64,000 bases of DNA from a virus: IMG/VR virus record IMGVR_UViG_3300031951_000041, positions 53,857 through 117,856 of that record; one strand, 5' to 3'. The position numbers and the translations under genes are program-made. How positions within the stretch are numbered: the first letter of the stretch is position 1; every line of letters begins with the position of its first letter. The notes beneath the pieces are model-generated. The model was given only the letters and a program-made list of their open reading frames with translations. It ran no database searches and was not told the DNA's origin. Of the stretch, positions 1-8,226 are shown in pieces.

Positions 1-127
1 CTCTGGACATTAAGCTTTCAGGTCTAGTACTCGCAAGAACTTTAAGGTTATCGCGATACCATCTAAGTGAGCGATCAAGCTGCTGATTATTTGCTGCTTG
101 ACGAATGTTTTCGAAAGGATTTGCCAT
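1..127 (-). CDS. Partial gene downstream of gp4, possibly gp2-like (DNA end protector)
   Basis: A minus-strand reading frame opens with ATG at 127 and stays open to the window edge, so only the first 42 residues are visible. It begins MANPFENIRQAANN and contains the basic stretch RSLRWYRDNL. I do not recognise it with certainty. Its place directly after gp4 on the same strand matches the T4 cluster of genes 4, 2 and 3, so a gp2 (DNA end protector) or gp3 (tail terminator) identity is inferred from position. A GATAAATA motif lies immediately upstream at 133-140. Confidence 0.5.
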   Translation of the reverse strand, partial: MANPFENIRQAANNQQLDRSLRWYRDNLKVLASTRPESLMSR

Positions 128-132
128 GGTAA

Positions 133-140
133 TATTTATC
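133..140 (-). promoter_or_regulatory. Late-promoter-like GATAAATA just upstream of a start codon
   Basis: On the minus strand the sequence reads GATAAATATTACCATGG. It matches the T4 late promoter element TATAAATA at 7 of 8 positions. The element ends only 5 bases before the ATG at 127, so a transcript starting here would be leaderless or nearly so. The plus-strand site before gp25 has the same arrangement. Confidence 0.4.
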
Positions 141-587
141 CTAACCAATTCCAAGGTCTTTTTCAGTTAACACTAAAAATTTCATTCCTCTATCTTGGCA
201 GAATTCACCAGCGGCTTTCCATTTAGCCTGATTAGTGCCGTAATTAAAAACCTCCTCTATGAATCTTTTGGTTTTACGTTTAGGTATTTCAGGAGGTTTT
301 GTGAATTTTTCCGGTTTAATTTCTATTAAATACTTGGTTACTTTATTGGAAGAATCTCTTATTTTTACATAAAAATCAACAAAATATCTATGTACCTTAT
401 TATCTACTGGTGAGCGATAAGGTATAATAATTGTCTCAGAACCCCATTCCACTACAGCATCATTAAAATCACAATACTTCATGAACCTAAGCTCCCACGA
501 AGATCTGTATATTACTTCCTGTAAGTCTCCACGGTACTTGGAAGGGTTAGAGATACGATAGTAACCTTTGTAGGTTGATTTATACAT
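141..587 (-). CDS. 4: Head completion protein gp4 (TnsA-like nuclease fold)
   Basis: This 148-residue protein matches T4 gp4 (150 residues), a late head protein needed to complete filled heads before tail joining. The family has a TnsA/restriction-endonuclease-like fold. Visible landmarks are YRSSWELRFMKYCD, a VEWGSETIIIPY strand, a VHRYFVDFYVK strand with the acidic residue expected in the nuclease core, LIEIKPEKFTKPP (an E-x-K pair), and C-terminal LVLTEKDLG. The frame extends upstream to 638, but I chose ATG 587 because the exact late promoter at 614-621 lies inside the longer version and homologues begin with an MYKS/Y-rich start. It lies divergent from the baseplate operon. Confidence 0.88.
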   Translation of the reverse strand: MYKSTYKGYYRISNPSKYRGDLQEVIYRSSWELRFMKYCDFNDAVVEWGSETIIIPYRSPVDNKVHRYFVDFYVKIRDSSNKVTKYLIEIKPEKFTKPPEIPKRKTKRFIEEVFNYGTNQAKWKAAGEFCQDRGMKFLVLTEKDLGIG

Positions 588-591
588 ACGA

Positions 592-599
592 GATAAATA
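592..599 (+). promoter_or_regulatory. T4-type late promoter (GATAAATA) for the baseplate operon
   Basis: GATAAATA lies 27 bases upstream of the ATG of the tube-cap gene at 627. Transcription would start near 605. It faces an exact TATAAATA on the other strand at 614-621, so the two polymerase footprints overlap. Confidence 0.6.
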
Positions 600-613
600 T
601 AGTACATTTTCAC

Positions 614-621
614 TATTTATA
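614..621 (-). promoter_or_regulatory. T4-type late promoter (TATAAATA) for gp4
   Basis: The minus strand carries a perfect TATAAATA here. A start site near 608 gives a leader of about 20 bases before the gp4 ATG at 587. This supports that start over the longer upstream reading frame. Confidence 0.72.
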
Positions 622-626
622 ACAAA

Positions 627-1724
627 ATGCCAACACAAGACCGCCCTAGTACCAGCTCAATAAGCAACCTAAAACCAGGTAAAGATGCAAGCACATCAAA
701 AAATAGGTATCAGGCTGGTCCTATTTTTCAGTACCCTGTAGATCTTAATAATAATGAACTTAAGCATTACATAACATTTGAATTGGTTTCGCGTGGTAAA
801 TCTGAGGCTGTAAAAGGTAAAAAAGTACAAGAAATAAGAAACAATCCAGATAGCGCAAATCTATCTAGAGAGCAACTATCGGGTCTAGGAACTGGTGCAG
901 TAGGGGCAGGGGCTGTTACATCTGGTGGTGCAGTTTATGCGCTAACAAAAAAATTATTTGATACTGTAGGTAAAACTGGAGATCAACAAAAAGGCGCACC
1001 TGGTGTAAGTATACCGGGAGTTGTTGCAGGTGGTGTTGCAGGTGTTGCTGTAGGTAAAGCTATGGCTGATTTCTTGACACCTGATGTCAAATACAAGCTG
1101 GAACAAGTAATAGCTTTGTATGTAGACGGGCCTCCTACAGTTCGCTATGGTATGAACTACACAAATAAAGAGCTAGGTAACTTAGCAGGGTTGATTGGTG
1201 GAGCTATCGGGGACACTTATAAAAATTTAAATTCTGCAGAGGCTTTATCTGCTATAGGTCTTCAGGCTGCAAAATTACCAGGTATATTTTCTGGTGTGGA
1301 TATATCTACAGCTGCTCAAAAAGGAGCAGGTGTAGCTCTGAACCCGTTTAAAGAAGTAGTATTTGAATCGGTAGATTTTAGAACATTCCAATTTAAGTAT
1401 AGATTTTTTCCTAGAAGCCCTGAAGAATCCAGAAGAGCAAAAGATATAATTAGCTTATTTAAATACCATATGCACCCGGAGATGTCGGATAATAGGTTAT
1501 TCTTTAAATATCCATCAGAGTTTATAATTACTTACAATTATAATAGCGGGCGTAATACCTATTTTCATAAATTTGCAAACTGTGTATTAGAGACTATGGA
1601 TTTAAGTTATGGTGGTGAACAGTTCTCTTCATTTAGTGATGGCAGCCCTACAGAAATTAACATGAGTCTTACATTCCGTGAAATCGAATTGTTAACTAAG
1701 AAGATGATCGATCAGGGGTACTAA
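627..1724 (+). CDS. 48: Baseplate tail-tube cap protein, gp48/gp54 family
   Basis: This protein of 365 residues matches the length of T4 gp48 (364). The C-terminal third carries the tube-like signature FRTFQFKYRFFPRSPEE, then FKYHMHPE, YPSEFIITY, METMD-type LETMDLSYGGEQF and a final LTFREIELLTK. These are typical of the gp48/gp54 proteins that cap the baseplate and nucleate the tail tube. Residues about 85-150 are unusual: glycine/alanine-rich and hydrophobic, with many small-xxx-small spacings. gp54 is a paralogue, so 48 versus 54 cannot be separated here; length favours gp48. The stop overlaps the gp53 start (TAATG). Confidence 0.8.
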   Translation: MPTQDRPSTSSISNLKPGKDASTSKNRYQAGPIFQYPVDLNNNELKHYITFELVSRGKSEAVKGKKVQEIRNNPDSANLSREQLSGLGTGAVGAGAVTSGGAVYALTKKLFDTVGKTGDQQKGAPGVSIPGVVAGGVAGVAVGKAMADFLTPDVKYKLEQVIALYVDGPPTVRYGMNYTNKELGNLAGLIGGAIGDTYKNLNSAEALSAIGLQAAKLPGIFSGVDISTAAQKGAGVALNPFKEVVFESVDFRTFQFKYRFFPRSPEESRRAKDIISLFKYHMHPEMSDNRLFFKYPSEFIITYNYNSGRNTYFHKFANCVLETMDLSYGGEQFSSFSDGSPTEINMSLTFREIELLTKKMIDQGY

Positions 1725-2215
1725 TGTATTTCGAACAGTTTCCAAAAACGTTTTATTCGTTAGATGACAATAAGAGCGTTCAGCTAGTTACCAATATTTT
1801 CTTACGTGTTATTCTTAGTGACGAGATTAAAAATAATCTCACCTTGTATGAGCTATATGATATAAAAGAAGGGGAGACACCTGAAATTATTGCAGATCAG
1901 TTTTATGGCGATCCAAAATTACACTGGGTTATTTGCCACTTAAATGAGATAATTGACCCTAGATTTGACTGGCCTTTATCAACAAAAAATTTGAAAAGCT
2001 ATTGTGAGACCAAATACGATAATATTTTTGGTATTCATCATTACATTAATTCAGAAGGTTATATAGTAAATAGTACTGTTCCAGGTGCAACTTCAGTTTC
2101 TAATTTTCAATACGAAGAGCAGTTAAATGAAAAGAAGAGAAGAATACGTTTATTAAAACCTGAGTTTATTCGTAATGTAGTTAATGACTTTAAAAATATA
2201 GTGAGTAGTGTCTAA
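1724..2215 (+). CDS. 53: Baseplate wedge protein gp53 (LysM-like)
   Basis: A 163-residue homologue of T4 gp53 (196 residues), a wedge component. The centre holds the LysM-like stretch LYDIKEGETPEIIADQFYG followed by LHWVICHLN, DPRFDWPLS and later FQYEEQLNEKKRRIRLL and LKPEFIRNVV, all typical of gp53. N-terminal YFEQFPKTFY also fits. It is translationally coupled to its neighbours: TAATG with the upstream gene and an adjoining TAATG with the hub gene. Confidence 0.9.
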   Translation: MYFEQFPKTFYSLDDNKSVQLVTNIFLRVILSDEIKNNLTLYELYDIKEGETPEIIADQFYGDPKLHWVICHLNEIIDPRFDWPLSTKNLKSYCETKYDNIFGIHHYINSEGYIVNSTVPGATSVSNFQYEEQLNEKKRRIRLLKPEFIRNVVNDFKNIVSSV

Positions 2216-3573
2216 TGGTAGATAGCGTTCAAAGAGCAGGTGCAGTAGATATTAGAACTTTAAAATTAATTACCACTGAAAATGTTGTAATTAATTTAAA
2301 GGAGTTTTTTGTTGAGCTTAATATTTACGAAGATATCTTTTCACCATGTATGAAAGGTGATATTGTTTTATCTGATAGTAGAAATATTATTGATTTAGGT
2401 AATTTAGTTGGTGAAGAATTAATTAATATCGAATTTGTCACACCATCCTTCGAACATGTAATAAAAAAGACGTTTAGAGTATATCAAATCTCCGATCGCG
2501 CTATTGTAAGAGATAATAATACGCAATTATTTACATTACATTTTGCATCAGTAGAATTTTTTTATGATATTAACCTACCATTATTCAGACCATTTGAGGG
2601 TGAAATAACAGATGTAGTTAAAGAAATATTTGGTCAATACATCGCTACGGGTAGAAATTATGATGCAAACCCTGATGATAAAGGTGCGAAAGAAGAAACC
2701 GAAATAATTACACCACTAGTTATTTTAAACCCCACAACTAATAAAGTTAAATTTATTTCTCCTGGATGGACCCCTTTCAAATGCTTAACCTGGTTAGCCT
2801 CTAAATCTATACCTAAAGAAGGTAAAGCTAAAAATTATTTGTTTTTTGAATCTAATAAATCATTTTACTTTGGATCTTTAGAATATATTTTTAAAGAAAC
2901 ATTACAAAATAAAGAAACTATAGGTACATACTTTAAGTCAGCTGCAAACTTTAAAGAAGGTATGTTAGATTCTACTCATCTAAATCGAGAATATTTTATC
3001 GCTAAAGATGTTACTATGGTTGAAAATATCGACCATATTAAAAATTATACTAACGGGTATCTAGCTAATAGACTGTATTTTTTAGATGTAATGAATAAAA
3101 CCTATGATGTAATTAATTATGATTACGTTGAAGAATATAAGAACCAATGGCATACAGCAGGCTTTGGAGATTATGCCGTACCCATTTTCTCTAAGAATGC
3201 TTTTAGAAATTCAGCTTCACACATTAGTTATTACCCAAAAAATCCTAAACTGTTTGATAATTTTAAAGATAATATTAATGAAAAAATGGGTGAGATATAT
3301 GGAAATAGATTGTCAAGTTTATTGGATTTAACTAACATTAAATTGAATTTAACAATACCAGGAAGAACCGATGTAGAGGTAGGAAAGATGTTATACTTTT
3401 CTTATCCAAGTCTTGGTGGTAAAGATGATAGTAATAACGCTGATCCTTCTAAATCAGAAGATCCCAGTTACTCAGGTTACTATTTTATTACCGCAATTCG
3501 TCATAAACTTAACTTTAACGAACATAACATGACTATGGAATGTGTTAAAGATTCATTATATACTCAGAGCTAA
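2215..3573 (+). CDS. 27: Baseplate hub protein, gp27-like
   Basis: A 452-residue protein directly before the gp5-like spike genes. The N-terminal half reads LKEFFVELNIYEDIFSP then GDIVLSDSRNIIDLG and FRVYQISDR, with LFTLHFASVEF. This is the pattern of the first tube-like domain of gp27/gpD-type hub proteins. The C-terminal part has LTIPGRTDVEVGKMLYF and GYYFITAIRHKLNF, like the second barrel domain of hub proteins. T4 gp27 has 391 residues. Identity rests on these strand patterns and on position next to the spike; sequence similarity to T4 itself is probably weak. Confidence 0.7.
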   Translation: MVDSVQRAGAVDIRTLKLITTENVVINLKEFFVELNIYEDIFSPCMKGDIVLSDSRNIIDLGNLVGEELINIEFVTPSFEHVIKKTFRVYQISDRAIVRDNNTQLFTLHFASVEFFYDINLPLFRPFEGEITDVVKEIFGQYIATGRNYDANPDDKGAKEETEIITPLVILNPTTNKVKFISPGWTPFKCLTWLASKSIPKEGKAKNYLFFESNKSFYFGSLEYIFKETLQNKETIGTYFKSAANFKEGMLDSTHLNREYFIAKDVTMVENIDHIKNYTNGYLANRLYFLDVMNKTYDVINYDYVEEYKNQWHTAGFGDYAVPIFSKNAFRNSASHISYYPKNPKLFDNFKDNINEKMGEIYGNRLSSLLDLTNIKLNLTIPGRTDVEVGKMLYFSYPSLGGKDDSNNADPSKSEDPSYSGYYFITAIRHKLNFNEHNMTMECVKDSLYTQS

Positions 3574-4670
3574 TGCAAAGAATATTCAACAAAGATGGTT
3601 TTAATTGGTGGATAGGGGTTGTTGAAGATAGAAACGACCCTGAAAAAATGGGTCGTTGTAAGGTAAGAATTTTTGGTTATCATACAGAAGTTAAAGAAGT
3701 TTTAGATACTAAAGATCTACCCTGGGCAATTCCAATTCAACCTATTACATCAGCTGCTACTTCAGGTAAAGGATCCTCACCTTTAGGACCTTTACCAGGT
3801 ACTTGGGTCCTTGGTTTCTTTTTAGATGGTACCGACATGCAGCAACCTGCTATGTTAGGTACGATTGCCTCTAGTACCGTGACATCAGGATTTGAAGAGA
3901 CACCAGATCCTGAATATAATACTAACCCTAATGATGGTGTTCTTAGAGATGGAACAGGTAAAGAAGTTCTTGATGAAAAAGGCGAACCGGTTAGATCAGG
4001 TACACCAGATATACCTGGGTGGAAGTTAGGACAGACATCAGAGAAGTATGAAGTAGGATCTGGCGGTCCAGGTACCATAAATGATTACAACGGTGCAGCA
4101 GCAGGAGACTTTGGAGGTGCATCGTATGGTATCTATCAAATGTATTCTGGTTTACCTGTAAGTAGCCCTAGACTTAGCAAGCCAAGAGATGGAAGCGGGG
4201 GTACTGTTAAGTCATATGTTAGAGATCCTAACTGTAAATTTAGAGATAAGTTTGCTGGTTTAACTCCTGCAACTCCTGAATTTGATAGAGCGTGGAGAGC
4301 CTGTGCCTCTAGTAATGCAGCCGCTTTTAGAGAAGATCAACACGATTTTATAGAAAGAACTATCTATAATAAAGCAGTAAATATTTTAAAACGTCTTCAA
4401 CTATGCGATGTAGATAAGTACGGCCCAGCAGTCAAAGATCTTGTATGGTCGACAGCAGTACAATGGGGCCCGGATAGAATTGATGATGCATTTAGAATTT
4501 TAGCAGATAAGAGTGTAATTACAGAAAGAGAAATTGTTGATTTAGTCACTCAACATAAAATTAGCTTAATACCGAGAATGTTTGCAAGAAGTAGTGAAGC
4601 TACAAAAACGGGTGTACGAAACCGTTACATTGCAGAGAAAGCTGACTTATATAAACTTATAAAATCATGA
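3573..4670 (+). CDS. 5: gp5-like spike protein: OB domain plus non-T4 murein hydrolase
   Basis: Residues 10-105 are the gp5 OB-fold domain (WWIGVVEDRNDPEKMGRCKV, then GTWVLGFFLDG and QQPAMLGTI). T4 gp5 continues with a T4-lysozyme domain and a beta-helix; this protein does neither. Residues about 158-365 instead resemble the hydrolase domain found in VgrG-related and phage tail proteins: KYEVGSGGPGTIN, GGASYGIYQMYSG, FDRAWRACASSN, FREDQHDFIERTIY and VKDLVWSTAVQWGP. E160 is a plausible catalytic acid by analogy. The likely job is to locally open peptidoglycan during tail contraction. The beta-helix is encoded by the next gene, whose ATG overlaps this stop. Confidence 0.82.
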   Translation: MQRIFNKDGFNWWIGVVEDRNDPEKMGRCKVRIFGYHTEVKEVLDTKDLPWAIPIQPITSAATSGKGSSPLGPLPGTWVLGFFLDGTDMQQPAMLGTIASSTVTSGFEETPDPEYNTNPNDGVLRDGTGKEVLDEKGEPVRSGTPDIPGWKLGQTSEKYEVGSGGPGTINDYNGAAAGDFGGASYGIYQMYSGLPVSSPRLSKPRDGSGGTVKSYVRDPNCKFRDKFAGLTPATPEFDRAWRACASSNAAAFREDQHDFIERTIYNKAVNILKRLQLCDVDKYGPAVKDLVWSTAVQWGPDRIDDAFRILADKSVITEREIVDLVTQHKISLIPRMFARSSEATKTGVRNRYIAEKADLYKLIKS

Positions 4671-7099
4671 GTAATCCTATTTTTGCTTCACAACTAAAAG
4701 GCATTTTTGAAAATCAAGTTTTTAATGCTATGAATGGTGTTGTCTCTAATATTCCAAATGAGACACTTAGAAAAATTGCTTCTAGAGTAGCTGAGACTAC
4801 CGCTACACAAACCATTAGATTAGTATCTCAAAACGCCAACAAAAACATAACAGATATACCTAAAGCCTTAGTTGGACAATTTAACCCAGTTAATTTAGTA
4901 ACAGGTAATCTAGGTAGCGCGGGTGTATCTAATAATTTAAATAATCTTTTAGGTACACAAGTTACTCAACAAATTAACAATTTAATTATTAATGAGCTAT
5001 CTAGAGAATTAAGAACTATATTACCACCTGGGGTTGGTGGAATAGTTAATACATCAGCTATTGTAGGTCGTATTGCAGAAATACTAGCTCCTACAGTATC
5101 TACGGGTATTACCTCCTCGCTTAAAAACTTTACCGACTCTATTTTTGGTGTAGGAGGCAAAACTCCTGCTACTGTAAATGGATTAACTACAATCTTAAGT
5201 TCAATTACTTCACCTTTCTTAGGTATTTTAGAATCTAACAAAGTCTTTTCTACAAGCATTGCTTTAAAAGGTTTAACTCAATCTAGAAATTTTAATGTAA
5301 ATTCTACCGATAATAAAAACAAGTTAGCTGTTACTAAGCAAGGATTTACAGATCCAACTGCTAACTATCCAACTAAAGAGTATGCAAAAGGACCTGAGAC
5401 TAATAAATTAGCTAGAGGTGAAATTCAAGGTACTATTATACAAAAGAAAAATGACGAACGTATGATAGGTGCCCCTTTACCTAATGGTTCGACATGGGAA
5501 CAACCTATATCTCCTTATAAAGGTGAATACCCTTATAATAAAGTAACTGAAACAGAAGCCGGGCATATTATCGAGGTAGATGATACCCCTGGTGCAGAAA
5601 GAATTCACGTATTTCACAAATCAGGTACGTTTGTAGAAATAGACAATACTGGCTCTTTGGTGCAGAGAATCAAAGGTTCTTCCTACACTATTGTAGATAG
5701 AAATGGAAAGATTTTTATTCAAGGTACCGCGGATGTATCTGTTAAAGGTGCTATTAACGTTTACGTAGCACAAGATGCAACAGTGGAAGTTAAAGGTAAT
5801 GCTAGTATTGCAGTTTATCAAGACATTAATGCAAGAGCCGGTGGTAATGTAAATATATCTGCACAAGATAATCTTAACTTAATATCTGCTAATGTTTACA
5901 TCGAAGCACTAGAAAACTTTAATATTAAGTCTAATGCTCTTCTAAGCATGCATGTATCTAAAGATTTGCATGTTAGATCTAATGCTAACGCATATGTTCA
6001 AGCTACTACTTATTATCAAAATACAACTAACAGTTACAATCAAACCATAGAGAATTCATATGAAAAACATGGTAAGTCCAGGTTTATTCAATCAGCAGAA
6101 AATATTCATGTAAAGAGTACAGGTACATATAATACTCAATCTGGTGGAGTAATGAACTTTAAATCGGGCAGTACATATAACATGCAATCAGCTGCTGCTA
6201 TGAATCTCAAGGCTGGTGGTAATATTAATGAAGATGGTGCGTTGATTTATTTAAATTCCGGTACAGCGGGCACTGCTGGGGATACTACTGACTCTAAAGA
6301 TAGTAAACCAGCAAGAATTGCTGATCGTTCTCTTGCTGGTATGTTGAATACAAAAGTACTTGCTGGTAGTGCTGATGATGTGCTTGCTCCTAATGAAACT
6401 GAAGTAAAAGATCCTGTGGCTGCTAATTTAGGAGACTCCTACTCAGTCTTGTTAGATGAAGAAATTCAAACTTCCAAAGAGTATAACGCTCATAAAGATA
6501 AAATTGTATTATCAGGTATTACTACAAATAGTGATTTTTCAAGAGCACCTGTCGTAGCTAGAAGTGAATCGGTTTCCTCGCAACAAACCAACACTGTATC
6601 TGCAAGTAATGATTTAAAGAGTTACAATGTACTACCAGGCAACTTTAATTTGTCTCCAAACTTTACAGTAGAAATGCTCTCGGATAAAACTAGCTATACT
6701 AAGAGTATAATTAAAACAACTAATAATATTAAGTATGGTACTGTTATATTTAATTTAAGTAGTCTTGCATTAAATATATTAGAACCAATTTTATTAGTAT
6801 ATCCAGATTTGCAAATTGTTTCTGCATATAGAACACCTAACTTGGCACCAGCATCTTCATTACATACACAAGGTAAAGCTGTGGACATTCAGTTCCAAGG
6901 TTTATCCTATGAAGAATATTTTGATAGATCTATTCAATTAGCAAGAGTATTAAACTACGATCAATTTATTTTACATTATTGTAGCTATGCTAAATCACCC
7001 TGGATTCATATTTCATATCAAGGTTCGAATAATAGAAGACAAATATCTACATTCTGGAATAACAAAAAACACTCTTCTGGTTTAAAGGAGCTTAGATAA
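4667..7099 (+). CDS. Spike needle: gp5-type beta-helix with C-terminal M15-like peptidase
   Basis: An 810-residue protein. The N-terminal 200 residues are helical with several hydrophobic/Asn-rich stretches and no assignment. Residues about 290-540 hold the gp5 C-terminal pattern: GHIIEVDDTPGAERI, FHKSGTFVEID, then short repeating strands rich in V, N and A (a triple-stranded beta-helix needle). The last 110 residues look like a peptidase M15 (D-Ala-D-Ala carboxypeptidase-type) domain: SAYRTP, S-x-H-x-x-G-x-A-x-D as SLHTQGKAVDIQF, YDQFILHY and WIHISY. H733, D740 and H781 are the expected zinc ligands. The gene therefore supplies the needle missing from its upstream neighbour and a second cell-wall hydrolase. 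Confidence 0.78.
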   Translation: MSNPIFASQLKGIFENQVFNAMNGVVSNIPNETLRKIASRVAETTATQTIRLVSQNANKNITDIPKALVGQFNPVNLVTGNLGSAGVSNNLNNLLGTQVTQQINNLIINELSRELRTILPPGVGGIVNTSAIVGRIAEILAPTVSTGITSSLKNFTDSIFGVGGKTPATVNGLTTILSSITSPFLGILESNKVFSTSIALKGLTQSRNFNVNSTDNKNKLAVTKQGFTDPTANYPTKEYAKGPETNKLARGEIQGTIIQKKNDERMIGAPLPNGSTWEQPISPYKGEYPYNKVTETEAGHIIEVDDTPGAERIHVFHKSGTFVEIDNTGSLVQRIKGSSYTIVDRNGKIFIQGTADVSVKGAINVYVAQDATVEVKGNASIAVYQDINARAGGNVNISAQDNLNLISANVYIEALENFNIKSNALLSMHVSKDLHVRSNANAYVQATTYYQNTTNSYNQTIENSYEKHGKSRFIQSAENIHVKSTGTYNTQSGGVMNFKSGSTYNMQSAAAMNLKAGGNINEDGALIYLNSGTAGTAGDTTDSKDSKPARIADRSLAGMLNTKVLAGSADDVLAPNETEVKDPVAANLGDSYSVLLDEEIQTSKEYNAHKDKIVLSGITTNSDFSRAPVVARSESVSSQQTNTVSASNDLKSYNVLPGNFNLSPNFTVEMLSDKTSYTKSIIKTTNNIKYGTVIFNLSSLALNILEPILLVYPDLQIVSAYRTPNLAPASSLHTQGKAVDIQFQGLSYEEYFDRSIQLARVLNYDQFILHYCSYAKSPWIHISYQGSNNRRQISTFWNNKKHSSGLKELR

Positions 7100-7326
7100 T
7101 GGCACATGAGTTCGTAGTAATGAGAAATGGGGTACTAGAAACTTATCACAACTATGATGACATACCGGATGATTTTCAACATGTCATTAAATTTATTCCC
7201 GAGGCACCTCCACCTCCCCATACACACGAACAACATGAAGAGTTAGATTCTTGGTTAGGTAGACTTAACAGGCTTATGGAGATAGAAAAGAAAAATGCCG
7301 CTAAGTACTTACGGAACACAGTTTAG
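7099..7326 (+). CDS. Small conserved baseplate-region protein
   Basis: 75 residues, preceded by AAGGAG 8 bases before the ATG. It contains a proline/histidine run (EAPPPPHTHEQHEE) and an acidic-basic helix DSWLGRLNRLMEIE. Similar small proteins follow the spike gene in other marine T4-like phages, as far as I recall, without an assigned function. The His-rich stretch could bind a metal. The last 31 bases overlap the next gene. Confidence 0.6.
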   Translation: MAHEFVVMRNGVLETYHNYDDIPDDFQHVIKFIPEAPPPPHTHEQHEELDSWLGRLNRLMEIEKKNAAKYLRNTV

Positions 7327-7897
7327 AACAATACCAGGTGAAACTGAGACTTTTAATTCTATATCACCTACAGGGGGTGTTGTATTTGTGGATGTAAAAG
7401 TTGACGGTATTGTAATATCTGGGCCTATAGTTACATTAACTTCTATTACACCCGGGCCAGGAGCTCCACCTGCATATTATACCTACCTATTTACATTTAC
7501 AGGTAAGTATTGTACGGATATTGCAACAAACAATACTTTTATAGGTTATAATTCAGTAAACAAGACGACACATACTTACTCTTCAGCATCTGGAGGTGAA
7601 TCGTTATATGCTACTTTTGAAAACGATGTCGGTACTGTATTTGACAAATTAATTAGCTTTCAACCAGATATGTCAGATGAAAAAACAGCCATTTATACTT
7701 TTTTAGTAGATGGTGCACCTACAACAAGATCTCAAAAAATACATCTAATTCCTACTAGGTGGTACGAGAGATTACAATTTATTTGTAATCAATTACATAG
7801 TGGTAGAAATATGGCCGATGGATCTGGTTCTACTATAAATCCAATCGGTTATTACACATCAGACCCAGCTGGCTGGGTCATTCCTTCTAACTGTTAA
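7295..7897 (+). CDS. Unknown virion-type protein between spike and PAAR genes
   Basis: 200 residues, not recognised. The composition is beta-rich (FVDVKVDGIVISGPIVTLTS, YTYLFTFTGKY) with a C-terminal helix-like RWYERLQFICNQLHSG and a final Cys. Its position between the needle and the PAAR tip suggests a baseplate or spike accessory. It starts inside the end of the preceding gene, so coupled translation is likely. Nothing in the sequence indicates an enzymatic site. Confidence 0.55.
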   Translation: MPLSTYGTQFRTIPGETETFNSISPTGGVVFVDVKVDGIVISGPIVTLTSITPGPGAPPAYYTYLFTFTGKYCTDIATNNTFIGYNSVNKTTHTYSSASGGESLYATFENDVGTVFDKLISFQPDMSDEKTAIYTFLVDGAPTTRSQKIHLIPTRWYERLQFICNQLHSGRNMADGSGSTINPIGYYTSDPAGWVIPSNC

Positions 7898-7906
7898 GGA
7901 ACTAAT

Positions 7907-8200
7907 ATGCCTGCTGCAACTAGAATTGGTGATTTAGATATAACCCATTGCTCAACTCCTGCTAGAGCACAAGGAGCAACCAGAACCTATGTAAACGGTA
8001 TTCCGTGGAGTTGCCAGGGGCATATTAATACCCCACATCTTATTCCAAATGATGATCCATGTTCTATTCACGTGGCTGGAATATCGTCTGGCTCTTCTTC
8101 TGTAAAAGTAGAAAACCTAGGAGCCGGGCGAGTTGGTGATTCTATTTCAGGGTGTACCTCTGTAGCAACCGGATCTCCTAATGTTTTTGCAGGCGGTTAA
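7907..8200 (+). CDS. 5.4: PAAR-repeat spike tip protein (gp5.4-like)
   Basis: 97 residues with the PAAR-family pattern: AATRIGDLDITHCSTPARAQG at the start, then TYVNGIPWSCQGHINTPH, a histidine/cysteine set suited to binding one metal ion, and a repeated GS-rich C-terminal strand (VGDSISGCTSVATGSPNVFAGG spans 76-97). PAAR proteins cap the gp5 needle with a sharp metal-bound tip. AAGGA precedes the ATG. The gene sits immediately downstream of the spike genes, as expected. Confidence 0.88.
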   Translation: MPAATRIGDLDITHCSTPARAQGATRTYVNGIPWSCQGHINTPHLIPNDDPCSIHVAGISSGSSSVKVENLGAGRVGDSISGCTSVATGSPNVFAGG

Positions 8201-8213
8201 CGTAAAAATTTAA

Positions 8214-8221
8214 GATAAATA
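8214..8221 (+). promoter_or_regulatory. T4-type late promoter (GATAAATA) abutting the gp25 start
   Basis: The sequence reads GATAAATATTACTATGG. The element ends 5 bases before the ATG at 8227, so the predicted +1 falls on or next to the start codon. Transcription from upstream promoters would also cover gp25. Confidence 0.5.
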
Positions 8222-8226
8222 TTACT

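Noticed and set aside
3737-4078. Antisense reading frame of 113 residues
   Set aside because: Low-complexity, proline/serine-rich translation opposite the conserved gp5 OB domain; no ribosome site.
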